Assembly: GCF_026343955.1 (NCBI RefSeq)
Contig: NZ_JAPKNI010000002.1
Coordinates: forward strand, 1 to 64,000
Source: Kaistia defluvii
Lineage (GTDB): Bacteria; Pseudomonadota; Alphaproteobacteria; Rhizobiales; Kaistiaceae
Reading direction: 5' to 3'
DNA length: 64,000 nt
Shown: piece after piece, positions 37,176-47,031 of the stretch
How the letters are laid out: the number at the start of each line of letters is the position of its first letter
Position numbering within the stretch: the first letter of the stretch is position 1
The notes under the pieces: generated by a model
Databases searched by the model: none
What the model was told of the DNA's origin: nothing
What the model saw: only the letters and a program-made list of their open reading frames with translations
Translations under genes and position numbers: made by a program

Positions 37176-37985
37176 ATGACGAGGTTCATGGACAAGATCG
37201 TCCTGGTGACGGGCGGAGCCGGCGCGATCGGCCAGGCTGCCGTTCGACGCTTCCTGGAGGATGGCGCGCGCGGCGTGGCGATCCTCGACCAGGACGGCCC
37301 GCGCGCGTCGGCGCTGGCGGCGGAACTGGGCGACCGGGCGTTTGCCGTTTCGGCGGACGTGACTGATCCGGCGGCCGTCGACGTGGCGCTTGCCGCCGTC
37401 GTCGAGCATTTCGGCCGGATCGACATCCTGTTCAACAATGCCGGCATCTCCGGCACCCCCGCGCCGATCCCCGAGCTGGCGCTGGAAGAGTGGGACCGCG
37501 TGCTGCGCATCAACCTGCGCGGCATCTTCATCGTGCAGCAGGCCGTGGTTCGCATCATGATCGCCCAGAAGCAGGGCGGCGCGATCGTCAACATGGGCTC
37601 GTCCATGGCCGGCTGGGATGTGCTGTCGGGCGGTTCGCCCTATACGGCCAGCAAGCATGCGGTGGTTGGCCTCACCAAGGTGGCGGCACTTGACTGCGCG
37701 CCCTATGGCATCCGCGTCAACGCTGTCTGCCCGGGCGTCATTCAGACGACGCTGGGCGTGCCGGCCGCCGACCAGGCCGCCTTCGAGGCGAGCACCAAGC
37801 GCTTCTCCGACCGTATTCCGCTGCGCCGCATCGGCCAGCCGGAGGATGTGGCGGCGGTGGTGGCTTTTCTCGCCAGCGACGATGCGCGCCACGTCACCGG
37901 CTCGGAACTGCTGATCGACGGCGGCCAGACGCTGATGAGTTGGGCCAACGCGCCCGACGCGGACGCCTATCCGCGCTACATCTGA
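37176..37985 (+). CDS. SDR family oxidoreductase
   Basis: A classical SDR of 269 residues: TGGAGAIG at 12-19, NNAG at 87-90, Ser143, Tyr156 and Lys160 (YTASK). TTGGAGA at 37164-37170 sets the ATG at 37176. It is the last gene before a perfect terminator, hence the end of the importer operon. Its role is probably a second oxidation in the same sugar pathway. Confidence 0.85.
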   Translation: MTRFMDKIVLVTGGAGAIGQAAVRRFLEDGARGVAILDQDGPRASALAAELGDRAFAVSADVTDPAAVDVALAAVVEHFGRIDILFNNAGISGTPAPIPELALEEWDRVLRINLRGIFIVQQAVVRIMIAQKQGGAIVNMGSSMAGWDVLSGGSPYTASKHAVVGLTKVAALDCAPYGIRVNAVCPGVIQTTLGVPAADQAAFEASTKRFSDRIPLRRIGQPEDVAAVVAFLASDDARHVTGSELLIDGGQTLMSWANAPDADAYPRYI

Positions 37986-38024
37986 GCGATCGCCGCGCCG
38001 CGATGGGAGCGGCATCCAGGCATG

Positions 38025-38059
38025 AAAAAGGGGCGACGCCGACGGCGTCGCCCCTTTTT
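38025..38059. terminator. Bidirectional intrinsic terminator
   Basis: A perfect 16-bp stem (38025-38040 with 38044-38059), 3-base loop, with A5 and T5 tracts at the two ends. It serves both the sugar operon and the converging efflux operon. Confidence 0.92.
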
Positions 38060-38085
38060 GTTGGGCAGCTTGAGGCGTTGACGCC

Positions 38086-41000
38086 TCAGGCCTGGTGGGG
38101 CGCAGCTGTGGGAGCCACGGGTGCGGTCGCCTCGACCTTCTTGTCCTTGCCGCCGCCGATCAGCTTGTAGAACAGCGGGATGAAGAAGATGGCGATGAAG
38201 GTCGCCGCCAGCATGCCGCCGATGACGCCGGTGCCGATCGAATGCCGGCTGGCCGAGCCGGCGCCCGTCGAGATCGCCAGCGGCAGCACGCCCAGGATGA
38301 AGGCGAGCGACGTCATGATGATCGGACGGAAGCGCAGGCGCGCCGCCTCCAGCGCCGCGTCGAAGGCGCTCATGCCTTCCTCGCGCTTGATGACCGCGAA
38401 TTCGACGATCAGGATCGCGTTCTTCGCGGCAAGGCCGATCAGCGTAACCAGGCCGATCTGGAAATAGACGTCGTTGCTGAGCCCGCGCAGCCAGATGGCG
38501 AGAAGAGCGCCAAACAGGGCGAACGGCACCGCCAGGATGACCGCGAGCGGCAGCGACCAGCGTTCGTACTGGGCGGCGAGGATCAGGAACACCATGATGA
38601 TGCCGAAGATCAGCGCCTGCTGGCCCGAACCGCCGGTGGCGATTTCCTGATAGGCCGAGCCGGTCCACGCCACCGTATAGTTGAGCGGCAGCGCCTCCGC
38701 CGCGACCTCGCGGATGGCGGCGAGCGCCTGGCCGGAGGAATAGCCCGGCGCCGGATTGCCCATTACCTTCGCCGCCGGGAAGTTGTTGAAGCGTTCCAGC
38801 AGGTCCGGACCGATCGTGCGGTCGACATGCACCAGCGCATCAAGCGGGATCATGCTGCCGCTGTCGGCCCGGACGAAGACCTGGCGCAGGTCTTCCGGCT
38901 TCTCGCGGAAGTTCGCCTCCGACTGCAGCTTGACCTGGAAGTTGCGGCCATAGAGCGTGAAGTCGTTGACATACAGGCTGCCGAAGGTCGCCTGCATGGT
39001 GGCGAAGATCGAGGTCAGCGGCACGCCGAGGGCCTTGGCCTTCTCGCGGTCGACGTTGATCTTGTACTGCGGCACGTTGGTAGCCAGCGTCGTGCGCACA
39101 CCGGCGAGTTCCGGCCGCTTGGCTGCCGCCTCGACCAGCGCCTGGGTCGTCGCCAGCAACTGCGGCGTACCCGCGCCGGCGCGGTCCTGGACGTAGAGTT
39201 CGAAGCCGCCCGTCGTGCTGAGACCCTGGATCGGCGGCGGGTTGAAGGCCAGCACCATGCCGTCCTGGATGCCGGCATTCATGCCCATCACCTGGCCGGG
39301 CATGGCGCGGGCGTCGAGATCCGGCGTCGTCCGCTCTGACCAGTCCTTCAGCTTGACGAAGGCGGCGCCGGCGCTGGGCGAATTGGAGCCGGCGAGCAGG
39401 TCGAAGCCCGAGAAGGCCAGGATGCTCTGGACCGCCGGATGCTTCGACACGTTGTCGCTCACCGTCGACATCACGTCGCTGGTGCGCGACAGCGCCGCTG
39501 CCGGAGGCAAGATGCCGACTGTCAGGATGACGCCCTGGTCTTCTTCCGGCACGAGGGCGCCGGGGATCTTCATGGCCAGATAACCCATCGCGCCGACCAT
39601 GATGGCAAACAGCGCGATGCCGAGCAGGGCCCGCTTCAGGAAGAAGCGAACGCCAGCCGTGTAGCCGCGGGTTAGCCAGTCGAAGAAGCGGTTGAACAGG
39701 CGGAACGGCAGGATCGGCTCATGATGGCCCGGCTTCAGCAGCAGGGCGCAGAGCGCCGGCGTCAGCGTCAGGGCGACGATGCCCGAGAGGGTGACGGAGA
39801 CGGCGATGGTGATGGCGAACTGGCGATACATTTCGCCCGCCAGGCCGCCCATGAAGGCCACCGGCACGAACACGGAGACGAGCACCAGCACGATGGCGAT
39901 GACGGGGCCCGTCACTTCGCCCATCGCCTTGATGGTCGCCTCGCGCGGCGGCAGCTTCTCCGTCGTCATGATGCGCTCGACGTTTTCGAGCACGACGATG
40001 GCGTCGTCGACCACGATGCCGATCGCCAGCACCAGGCCGAACAGGGTCAGCAGATTGATCGAGAAGCCGAGCAGATACATGCCGGCGAAGGTGCCGAGGA
40101 TCGATACCGGCACGGCGATCAGCGGGATCAGCGTCGCCCGCCAGTTCTGCAGGAAGATGAAGACAACGACCACCACGAGGACCAGCGCCTCGATGAAGGT
40201 CTTGATCACCTCGTCGATCGAGGCCTGCACGAACAGCGTGGTGTCATAGGGGATCTTGTAGCTGACGCCTTCCGGCATCCGCGTCTGGATCTCGTCCAGC
40301 TTGGCCCTGACCGCTTCGATCGTGTTCAGCGCGTTGGCACCCGGCTGTAGATAAATGCCGATCGGCACGGTCGGCTGGCCGTTCAGGATGGCCTTGAAGC
40401 CATAGTCCTGCGCGCCGAGGTCGATGCGGGCGACGTCGCGCAGCCGCAGCGTCGATCCGTTGGAATCCGAGCGCAGGATGATGTCGCCGAACGCTTCGGC
40501 ATCGGGCAGGCGGCCGTCGGTGGTCACGGCGTAGGAATAGGTCAGCTTGCCTTCAGTCGGCGGATCGCCGACGCGGCCGGCGGCATATTGCTGGTTCTGT
40601 TCGCGGATGGCGGTGGCGACGTCGTCGGTCGTCAGGCCGAACTGCGCCAGCTTGTCCGGCCGCAGCCAGACGCGCATGGCATAGTTCTCGCGGCTGAACA
40701 GGTTCGCCTCGCCAACACCCGCCGTGCGCTTCAGTTCGTCGATGACGTTCAGCAGCGCATAATTGGCGAGATAGACGGAATCGTATTGCGGATTGTCGGA
40801 GGTCAGCGCGATGACCGCGAGGATCGAGCTCGACTGCTTGTTGACGGTGACGCCCAGACGCTGCACCTCCGAGGGCAGCGCCGAAAGCGCGCGCTGGACG
40901 CGGTTGTTGACGTTGATCGTCGCCTGGTCGGCATCCGTGCCGGTTGCGAAGGTCACGATCAGGCGCGTCGAGCCGGAGCCCGAATTGATCGACTGCATGT

Positions 41001-41229
41001 AGAGCATGTCTTCGACGCCGTTGATCTGCTCTTCGAGCGGCGCCGCGACCGTCTGGGTCAATACGTCGGCGCTGGCGCCGGGATAGGTTGCGGTGACGAC
41101 CACCTGCGGCGGCGTCAGCTCGGGATACTGGGCGATCGGCAGCGCGCGCATGGCGAGGATGCCCGCCAGCACGATGACGATCGAGATGACGGCGGCGAAG
41201 ACCGGCCGTTCGACGAAGAAGCGGTTCAT
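38086..41229 (-). CDS. RND efflux pump inner-membrane transporter (HAE1/AcrB type)
   Basis: A full-length 1047-residue proton-driven multidrug transporter. It has the N-terminal segment [20 protein letters not shown], two large periplasmic loops, and the proton-relay pair of aspartates in [16 protein letters not shown] near residue 406. The repeat half contains the second cluster of six membrane helices ([37 protein letters not shown]). It overlaps the adaptor stop by one base (TGATG at 41227-41231). No TolC-type outer-membrane gene is in the window, so a shared one is needed. Confidence 0.95.
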   Translation of the reverse strand: MNRFFVERPVFAAVISIVIVLAGILAMRALPIAQYPELTPPQVVVTATYPGASADVLTQTVAAPLEEQINGVEDMLYMQSINSGSGSTRLIVTFATGTDADQATINVNNRVQRALSALPSEVQRLGVTVNKQSSSILAVIALTSDNPQYDSVYLANYALLNVIDELKRTAGVGEANLFSRENYAMRVWLRPDKLAQFGLTTDDVATAIREQNQQYAAGRVGDPPTEGKLTYSYAVTTDGRLPDAEAFGDIILRSDSNGSTLRLRDVARIDLGAQDYGFKAILNGQPTVPIGIYLQPGANALNTIEAVRAKLDEIQTRMPEGVSYKIPYDTTLFVQASIDEVIKTFIEALVLVVVVVFIFLQNWRATLIPLIAVPVSILGTFAGMYLLGFSINLLTLFGLVLAIGIVVDDAIVVLENVERIMTTEKLPPREATIKAMGEVTGPVIAIVLVLVSVFVPVAFMGGLAGEMYRQFAITIAVSVTLSGIVALTLTPALCALLLKPGHHEPILPFRLFNRFFDWLTRGYTAGVRFFLKRALLGIALFAIMVGAMGYLAMKIPGALVPEEDQGVILTVGILPPAAALSRTSDVMSTVSDNVSKHPAVQSILAFSGFDLLAGSNSPSAGAAFVKLKDWSERTTPDLDARAMPGQVMGMNAGIQDGMVLAFNPPPIQGLSTTGGFELYVQDRAGAGTPQLLATTQALVEAAAKRPELAGVRTTLATNVPQYKINVDREKAKALGVPLTSIFATMQATFGSLYVNDFTLYGRNFQVKLQSEANFREKPEDLRQVFVRADSGSMIPLDALVHVDRTIGPDLLERFNNFPAAKVMGNPAPGYSSGQALAAIREVAAEALPLNYTVAWTGSAYQEIATGGSGQQALIFGIIMVFLILAAQYERWSLPLAVILAVPFALFGALLAIWLRGLSNDVYFQIGLVTLIGLAAKNAILIVEFAVIKREEGMSAFDAALEAARLRFRPIIMTSLAFILGVLPLAISTGAGSASRHSIGTGVIGGMLAATFIAIFFIPLFYKLIGGGKDKKVEATAPVAPTAAPHQA

Positions 41230-42389
41230 CAGTTCGCCTGCGCAGTCTGGACGATCGTCTTGGCAGCCGCGACCGGCGCGCCGGGGCGGACCTTGATCAC
41301 GCCGGAGGTGACGACGTGGTCGCCCGATTTCAGCCCTTCGGTGACGATCCAGCCGCCCTCGACCGACTGGCCGAGGGTGACCGGCGCCATGGCGGCGACG
41401 TTCTTGTCGTCGACGGTGTAGACGAACTTGCCCTGTGGCCCCTGCAGCACGGCGATTTCGGGAACCACGATCGCCGAGGCAAGCGACATGCCCGAAATGG
41501 TGACCCGCACGAATTGGCCCGGGATCAGATAGAGATCGGGATTGGGGAACACGGCGCGCGAGCGGATCGTGCCGGTCTGGACATCGATGCTGGACGAGGT
41601 GAAGTCTATCTCGCCCGGCTTGTCGTAGACCCGGCCATCGCCAAAGGTGATGGTCGCCGTCAGCTTGGCGTCGCCCGATTGCGCCTTCTGGGCATCGGTG
41701 ATGCTGCGCAGTTCGGCGGCGTTCGCATCGGTGAAGGAGAAGTTCACATAGACCGGATCGAGCTGGCTGATGGTGGTCAGCAGGCTGTCGGTGGTGCCGA
41801 CGCCGATCAGGCTACCTTCCGGGACCACGTCGAGACTGGTGACGCCGTCGATCGGGGCGCGGACCGTCGCATAGTCGAGATTGATCTGGGCGGCCTTCAG
41901 CTGCGCCTTGGCGGCGGCCACGGCGGCCTCGGCGAGGTCGACGGCGGAAAGCGCGTCATCGCGCGTCTTCTGCGATCCGACCTGGCGGGCGAACAGTTCC
42001 ACCGCACGGGCCTTGTCGCGCGTGGCCTGGGCAAGCTGAGCCTGCGCGGTCTGCAACTGCGCGTCCGCCCGGGCGACTTCCGCCTCATAGGTCTTGGGGT
42101 CGACGCGGAACAATACGTCGCCAGCCTTCACCCTGGCGCCTTCGACATAGGCGCGCTCCATCAGGATGCCGCCGACCTGGGCCCGGACCTGGACTTCGCG
42201 GAAAGCGGAGACGCGCCCGGCATAGCTGTAGCGCAGCGGCACCTCGCGGGCATTCACGGTGGTCAGTTCGACGCTGGGCGGCGGCGGGGCGGCCGGCGCC
42301 TGGGCAATGGCCGATGCCGGCAGGGCCAGCAGACTGGCGCCCGTGAGCAGCACGGCTATGGTTCGACGGGAGGGGAACGACAAACGCAT
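41229..42389 (-). CDS. RND efflux periplasmic adaptor (membrane fusion protein)
   Basis: A 386-residue adaptor of the AcrA/MexA type. The signal peptide covers about residues 1-30 (ending SAIAQA). It is followed by a barrel-sandwich half ([21 protein letters not shown]), the coiled-coil hairpin ([22 protein letters not shown]...) and the second lipoyl half with RAPIDGVTS. Unlike AcrA, no lipobox Cys is seen. Start chosen at 42389 because the signal peptide begins there; the ribosome site is weak. It is divergent from the TetR gene across a 24-bp operator. Confidence 0.92.
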   Translation of the reverse strand: MRLSFPSRRTIAVLLTGASLLALPASAIAQAPAAPPPPSVELTTVNAREVPLRYSYAGRVSAFREVQVRAQVGGILMERAYVEGARVKAGDVLFRVDPKTYEAEVARADAQLQTAQAQLAQATRDKARAVELFARQVGSQKTRDDALSAVDLAEAAVAAAKAQLKAAQINLDYATVRAPIDGVTSLDVVPEGSLIGVGTTDSLLTTISQLDPVYVNFSFTDANAAELRSITDAQKAQSGDAKLTATITFGDGRVYDKPGEIDFTSSSIDVQTGTIRSRAVFPNPDLYLIPGQFVRVTISGMSLASAIVVPEIAVLQGPQGKFVYTVDDKNVAAMAPVTLGQSVEGGWIVTEGLKSGDHVVTSGVIKVRPGAPVAAAKTIVQTAQAN

Positions 42390-42436
42390 GCTTTTGCACC
42401 GCAAAAAGAGATGTCTGGATCTATTGCAGCACAGCA

Positions 42437-42460
42437 TATATACAAACAGCATTGTATGTA
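42437..42460. promoter_or_regulatory. AcrR/TtgR-like operator
   Basis: A 24-bp imperfect palindrome: TATATACAA (42437-42445), six central bases, TTGTATGTA (42452-42460). Arm sequence, length and spacing closely follow the known AcrR-type operator (TACATACA...TGTATGTA). It lies between the efflux operon and the repressor gene, 15 bases before the TetR ATG, so the repressor can control both. Confidence 0.8.
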
Positions 42461-42475
42461 AAGGGAGCCGTATGA

Positions 42476-43135
42476 ATGAGGCGGACGAAATCGGAGTCTG
42501 AGGAAACTCGGCAACGCATCATGGATGCCGCCGAAACCGTTTTCGTCGAGATCGGCGTTTCCCGTGCCTCCATGGAGAAGATCGCTGCCGAGGCCGGTGT
42601 CACCCGGGGCGCGATCTACTGGCATTTCGCCAACAAGCAGGAATTGCTGGGCGCCATCATCCGGCGCGTCCACGGCATTCATGACGCCGTTGTCGCCCGG
42701 GCGTTCGAGGGCGGTGCGGAGCCGCTCCGGAGCGTCCTCGACTGGGGGATGGAAGTCATCGAACTGTTCGCGACCGACGATCACACCCGGAAGGTCTACA
42801 AGATCGTCGTTACGCGCTGCGAGTATGTCGGCGAAATGCAGGAGGCGTTGGTCTGGCAGCAGGAGATGCATGAGGCCATGGATGCCAATTTCCGTCGCGC
42901 CTTCGAGGCGGCCGAGGCGGATGGGCAACTGGGACGGGGCTGGACCGCCTGCTCCGCCTCGATGACGCTGCGCTGTTTCATGTCGGGCATGCTCGACAAC
43001 TGGTTGCGCCATGAGTTCGACGCCACCCTGGCGGAGACCTTGCGCGCCGCGCTCGAATGTCTGGTGGCGGGCTTCCGCTGTGACGTGGCGGCGGCGGCCA
43101 GGCGCGAAAGCGCGACACGGCCGACACCCGCCTGA
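42476..43135 (+). CDS. TetR/AcrR family repressor of the efflux operon
   Basis: A 219-residue TetR protein. The HTH (ASMEKIAAEAGVTRGAIYWHFANKQELL) lies at about residues 33-60, and the ligand domain resembles the AcrR/TtgR group. GGGAG at 42463-42467 selects the ATG at 42476; another ATG at 42472 is out of frame. It probably binds 42437-42460 and releases it on binding a drug or plant-type compound. Confidence 0.9.
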   Translation: MRRTKSESEETRQRIMDAAETVFVEIGVSRASMEKIAAEAGVTRGAIYWHFANKQELLGAIIRRVHGIHDAVVARAFEGGAEPLRSVLDWGMEVIELFATDDHTRKVYKIVVTRCEYVGEMQEALVWQQEMHEAMDANFRRAFEAAEADGQLGRGWTACSASMTLRCFMSGMLDNWLRHEFDATLAETLRAALECLVAGFRCDVAAAARRESATRPTPA

Positions 43136-43138
43136 CGA

Positions 43139-43315
43139 TCAGCCGAGGGCAAGCTTGCCGATGGCCCACCACAAAAGGATGCTGACCGCGATCAGGCCGG
43201 CATAGACGGCGGTGCGAGCGATGGCCCTGGGGGCGTCGCTCAATCGCAGGGGCGTTGCGTCGCGGCCTCTTGCCTTGGTGGCATCCCGGCGGCCGTCGGG
43301 CGTCTTGCTGTTCAT
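43139..43315 (-). CDS. Possible small membrane protein (58 residues)
   Basis: A short frame with a basic N-terminal half (MNSKTPDGRRDATKARGR) and a single hydrophobic segment near the C-terminus (TAVYAGLIAVSILLWWAIG), a pattern common to small unannotated membrane proteins. No good ribosome site is seen. It ends 3 bases from the TetR stop, converging. It could be spurious. Confidence 0.4.
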   Translation of the reverse strand: MNSKTPDGRRDATKARGRDATPLRLSDAPRAIARTAVYAGLIAVSILLWWAIGKLALG

Positions 43316-43486
43316 GGGCGGCAAATTCCGGACGGAAAACAGGAAGGCGGCACAACCTGTATTGGAAATGCCGTTAGCGAGCAATTGTCGGATACCTTCC
43401 GTAAGGTGCGGAATGTACTTCCTCCCCATCAAATCGGCCCAGTCTTTCGCCACAATGGCATGTCCATCGTGAGGCGGGTCGTCCGT
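43316..43486. other. Non-coding spacer before the polysaccharide locus
   Basis: Together with the small frame at 43139-43315 this is about 350 bases between the TetR gene and the first glycosyltransferase. I see no recognisable site here. Confidence 0.4.
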
Positions 43487-44623
43487 CTATCTCCCATTGG
43501 CAGAATGCTCGGGGCAATGAATCAGGGATCTGTAGAGATCCTGGTGACGGGCCGAATGGGTGGCGCGAAGAAAGTGGGCCTGCACGCGCTTTTTTCCTTC
43601 CGTGGCAAGACGGATGCGAAGCGCTTCGTTTCCCAGCACGTCGCGGATCGCATGCGCGTAGGTCGCCGCATCGAACCGGTCGATCAGTCGCCCGTTGACG
43701 CCGTCGATCACCACCTCGTCCGTTCCCCCAACATTCGAGGCGATCACCGGTAAGCCGCAATACAGCGCCTCGATCGGAGCGATCGGGAGCCCCTCCCACA
43801 GCGAGGGAAGCACATAGAGCTTGGCCGACAGGAACGCCCGCAGCACGTCGCGCCGGGGCAGGGCGCCGGAAAAAGCGATGCTGTCGCGCGCCGGGCTGGC
43901 GGCGATCCGCGCCCGCAGGGAGGGTTCCAGCGCGCCGCCGCAGATCATGCGCAGGCGGATGCCGGAACCGCGCAACGCTTCCATGATCTCGACCATGAAG
44001 AAGGGATTCTTCTGCCGGTGGGCGCGACCGGCAAACACCAGATCGAAGCGCTCCTCACAGGGGGCAAGGCCCTCGAATTCCGCGGGATCGATGCCATTGG
44101 CGATTACCGAATGCCGCTCATGTTCGGCGCACAGGATCCGTTCCCGCTTCGCCTGGATCTGGTCGCCGTCCGACACGAACACCACGGCATCGGCCCGGGC
44201 GAAGATCCGCCTTTCGGCGAGACGGCCCAGATGGCGTAGCGGAAGCGACTTCCTCGCGTGGTGAAAGCCATGCACCGTGTAGGCGAGCGGCACCGTCTTC
44301 GACAGAGACGGCAGGCAGAACGGCAGGCCGGCGCGGGCTCCATGGGCGTGGAGAAGGTCGGGGCGAAAATACGCCATCTGCTGCGCCAGGTGGCTGGCAA
44401 GGCGGAAGTCAAGCCGGGAGGTGAAGAAGTCGAGCGGCAGGCAGGCGATGCCGCTCTTCTCTGCCTGCTCCGCGACGGGCGAACGGGGCGCGGTAACCAG
44501 TCCGACATCCCAGTTTCCGGTTGCCACGAGATCGCGACAGAGCCCGAGGACCGCAGTGGCGCCGCCGCCCGCGCTGCCATCCGGGAGGATGTGAAGAACG
44601 CGTTGACGTATCCGGTTAGCCAC
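43487..44623 (-). CDS. Glycosyltransferase family 4
   Basis: A 378-residue GT-B enzyme: N-terminal glycine-rich stretch (HILPDGSAGGGATAVLGL), LLHAHGARAG, and the C-terminal nucleotide-sugar domain with LVFAGRAHRQKNPFF and the E-x7-E motif in LWEGLPIAPIEALYCGLPVIAS. It would transfer one sugar to a lipid-linked repeat unit on the cytoplasmic face. It overlaps the flippase gene by 8 bases and is the last gene of a four-gene minus-strand operon. Confidence 0.88.
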   Translation of the reverse strand: MANRIRQRVLHILPDGSAGGGATAVLGLCRDLVATGNWDVGLVTAPRSPVAEQAEKSGIACLPLDFFTSRLDFRLASHLAQQMAYFRPDLLHAHGARAGLPFCLPSLSKTVPLAYTVHGFHHARKSLPLRHLGRLAERRIFARADAVVFVSDGDQIQAKRERILCAEHERHSVIANGIDPAEFEGLAPCEERFDLVFAGRAHRQKNPFFMVEIMEALRGSGIRLRMICGGALEPSLRARIAASPARDSIAFSGALPRRDVLRAFLSAKLYVLPSLWEGLPIAPIEALYCGLPVIASNVGGTDEVVIDGVNGRLIDRFDAATYAHAIRDVLGNEALRIRLATEGKKRVQAHFLRATHSARHQDLYRSLIHCPEHSANGR

Positions 44624-45905
44624 CGGCGCGCTCCGCGTGTTGAATCCTGTCGCGGGCGGAAAGGGCGACCGCGCGCGCGACCAGCAGCAAGGTCGAATTC
44701 AACACCATCGCCAGTCCCACCCCGACGAGCCCAAGCATGGGCAGAAGGGCGAGGCTGAGTAGCACGGCAACGACCGCGCCGAGGATATTGATGCAGGCCA
44801 GTGAACGGTCGAGGCCGCGGCTGTAGAGGCCGTAGTTCAACGCGTCGGCCAGCAGCCGGATCACGGCAGAAGCCAGCATCAGCGCCAGCAGCGGCGCAGA
44901 GAACGGCAATGCTTCGGCCGGGAGCCCGGGCAGGCCCAGGACGGCGACGGCAAAGACCAGCAGGGAAAGCGGCGCGCCGATCGCCAAAACCCGCAGTCCC
45001 AGCGTGCGCAGTTCGATTCGCCATCGCCGGTCGCCGCCTTGCCGGTAGGCACTCACCAGCACCGGGAGAGAAACCTGCACTGTTGCCGCCGTCACGAGAA
45101 CATGCACGGCGTTGGCGACCGCCCAGTGCAGGACGAAGATCCCGGTGGCGCGGAGGTCGAGCATCGAGTGAACGATATAGCGGTCGAGATAGGCCATGCC
45201 GACGACGCCGAGATCGTTCAGATAGATCAGCTTGCTGCCTCGCATCCGTGCCGCGATCCAGTCGCGGTCGATGGGGGCCCGGGCTATGGCGGCGAGCGGC
45301 CAGGCGCCGAGAATCGGCAGCAGGGCGATGAAATTGGCGATCAGCGCCAGCGTCCAGCATAGAAGCACGAAGTCGAGCGTCCGCAAGGCGGGAAGGGCGA
45401 GACCGAGCCCGGCGGCGGGAAAGACCCAGAGCCCGGACCGGACGAACAGCAGGAAATTGGCGGTGATCGGCCTGCCGACGCTGATCAGGGCGAAGTGCAG
45501 ATCAAAGGCGAGCGCTTCCAGAAACAGAATGGCGGCGATCCAGGGCAGCGCGCCCGGCGCCTCGATCGTCTCCGTCAGCATCAGGGCTGCAAGCAAGGCG
45601 CCTGCGGCGGCGACGCTCGCCATCGTCAGCAGCAGTCGGTCGCGCACCAGCCGGCCGGCCTCGAGCCGCGTTTTGCCGACCAGTTCGCGGCCGAGATAAT
45701 AAGTGATGCCCCAGCCGAGCACGACCGGGGTCAGGCTGGCCGCGCCCTGGATCAGGCCGAACTGGCCGACCTCGGTCATGCCGAGAAAGCGGGCGAGATA
45801 GACGACCAGGCCGAGCCGCATCGCCAGCCCGATGGCTCGCACCGAAAGATTGGCGGCGGGGACGACGAGTGCTTGCCGTCGCAGAACGAAGCTAGCCGCT
45901 GGCAT
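44616..45905 (-). CDS. Polysaccharide flippase (Wzx type)
   Basis: A 429-residue polytopic membrane protein with about 12 hydrophobic segments and the pattern of the MOP/PST flippase group (VYLARFLGMTEVGQFGLIQG; LNYGLYSRGLDRSLACINILG). It would flip lipid-linked repeat units across the inner membrane. The start at 45905 is chosen because upstream sequence in this frame is antisense-like and overlaps the next gene; it still overlaps the GT gene at 45892 by 14 bases. A second flippase is at 49972. Confidence 0.85.
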   Translation of the reverse strand: MPAASFVLRRQALVVPAANLSVRAIGLAMRLGLVVYLARFLGMTEVGQFGLIQGAASLTPVVLGWGITYYLGRELVGKTRLEAGRLVRDRLLLTMASVAAAGALLAALMLTETIEAPGALPWIAAILFLEALAFDLHFALISVGRPITANFLLFVRSGLWVFPAAGLGLALPALRTLDFVLLCWTLALIANFIALLPILGAWPLAAIARAPIDRDWIAARMRGSKLIYLNDLGVVGMAYLDRYIVHSMLDLRATGIFVLHWAVANAVHVLVTAATVQVSLPVLVSAYRQGGDRRWRIELRTLGLRVLAIGAPLSLLVFAVAVLGLPGLPAEALPFSAPLLALMLASAVIRLLADALNYGLYSRGLDRSLACINILGAVVAVLLSLALLPMLGLVGVGLAMVLNSTLLLVARAVALSARDRIQHAERAGG

Positions 45906-47031
45906 GGCTGGATGCGACCTCTCGCGCTGCGCCGGCTGGCGTGGCCTGCCATCCGACCTGCCTTTCGAGCCGCGCGGCAATCGCGTTCCAGTCGAGGCCC
46001 TGGGCAAAACGACGACCGGCGTCGGCATGATCGTGCCATTGCTCGAGCACGCGTCGGGCCGCGTCGGCCAGGGCGGCTGGTTCCGGCGCGGCGACGAGAC
46101 CGCATCCTGCCGCCATCAGCACATCCTTGGTCCCGTTGCCCGCAAAGCCGGCCGTGACGACCGGAAGGCCGCTGGCCATGGCCTCGGCGACCACGCGTGG
46201 AAAACCCTCGCGGCGGCTGACGATGGCGAACAGCTCATGTTGCGCCAGCAGCCTGGCCTTCTCGGCATCGCTCACCGGGCCGGGAAGGGCGATAGCGTCT
46301 GCCACAGGCGACGCGGCGACAACGCGGCGCACTTCCGGCATGGCAGGTCCATCGCCGGCGATGGTCAGCCGGCCCGGATAGCCGTCCCGCCTCAGCCGTT
46401 CAAAGGTCGCGACAAGCAGGGGCAGGTTCTTGTGTTCGACGATGCGGCCGAGCGACAGGATCCCGCTCCGGGTAGATCTTGGCGCCGGGCGATAGTCGTC
46501 GAGTGAGAGGCCGCTCGGCAGGACGAAGAAGGGCCGTCCGGAGGCCGTTCCGATCGCGCCCGCGACCGCGTCGCTGATCGCCGCATTGTATCGCACCAGC
46601 CGTGGCAGCCATTTCTGGAGCATCGCATAGAAGCGGCCGTCGCGAACTTCGCACCAGTGCAGGATGGCTTGGCGGCGATGCTCGGCCGGCAGCGTCACCA
46701 CGTGCAAGAGTGGCCATTGGTTGAGGATGACCAGATGGTACGCGCGCTCCGACAGGCGGCCCCGCGTCCAGATGGCGTAGCGGAAAATCGTCGGCCAGGC
46801 GCGCTTCATCCAGGCTCTTGGTGGCGTCTTGTAGTCGGGGTCGGAGGGAAAGCGATGCACGGTGACGCCATCGACCACCTCCCGCCCCGGCAGCCCCTCG
46901 GCATGGGCGACGCAGAAGACATCGACGCTATGGCCCCGGTGGACCAGCGTTCGGCCGAGGCCCTCGAAGAAGAGTTCCTGGCCGCCGATGCTCGGCGGAT
47001 AGAGCTCGGTGAGCAGTGCGATCCGCATCAT
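45892..47031 (-). CDS. Glycosyltransferase family 4
   Basis: A 379-residue GT-B enzyme: MMRIALLTELYPPSIGGQE at the start, LPSGLSLDDYRP, GILSLGRIVEHKNLPLL and the E-x7-E motif in RREGFPRVVAEAMASGLPVV. ATG codons at 47031 and 47028 both overlap the epimerase stop; either is possible. Confidence 0.88.
   Translation of the reverse strand: MMRIALLTELYPPSIGGQELFFEGLGRTLVHRGHSVDVFCVAHAEGLPGREVVDGVTVHRFPSDPDYKTPPRAWMKRAWPTIFRYAIWTRGRLSERAYHLVILNQWPLLHVVTLPAEHRRQAILHWCEVRDGRFYAMLQKWLPRLVRYNAAISDAVAGAIGTASGRPFFVLPSGLSLDDYRPAPRSTRSGILSLGRIVEHKNLPLLVATFERLRRDGYPGRLTIAGDGPAMPEVRRVVAASPVADAIALPGPVSDAEKARLLAQHELFAIVSRREGFPRVVAEAMASGLPVVTAGFAGNGTKDVLMAAGCGLVAAPEPAALADAARRVLEQWHDHADAGRRFAQGLDWNAIAARLERQVGWQATPAGAAREVASSHASG

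Noticed and set aside
32214-38015. Two long minus-strand frames (32214-34205 and 36042-38015)
   Set aside because: Antisense to the second sugar importer operon, with biased composition and no ribosome sites or domains.
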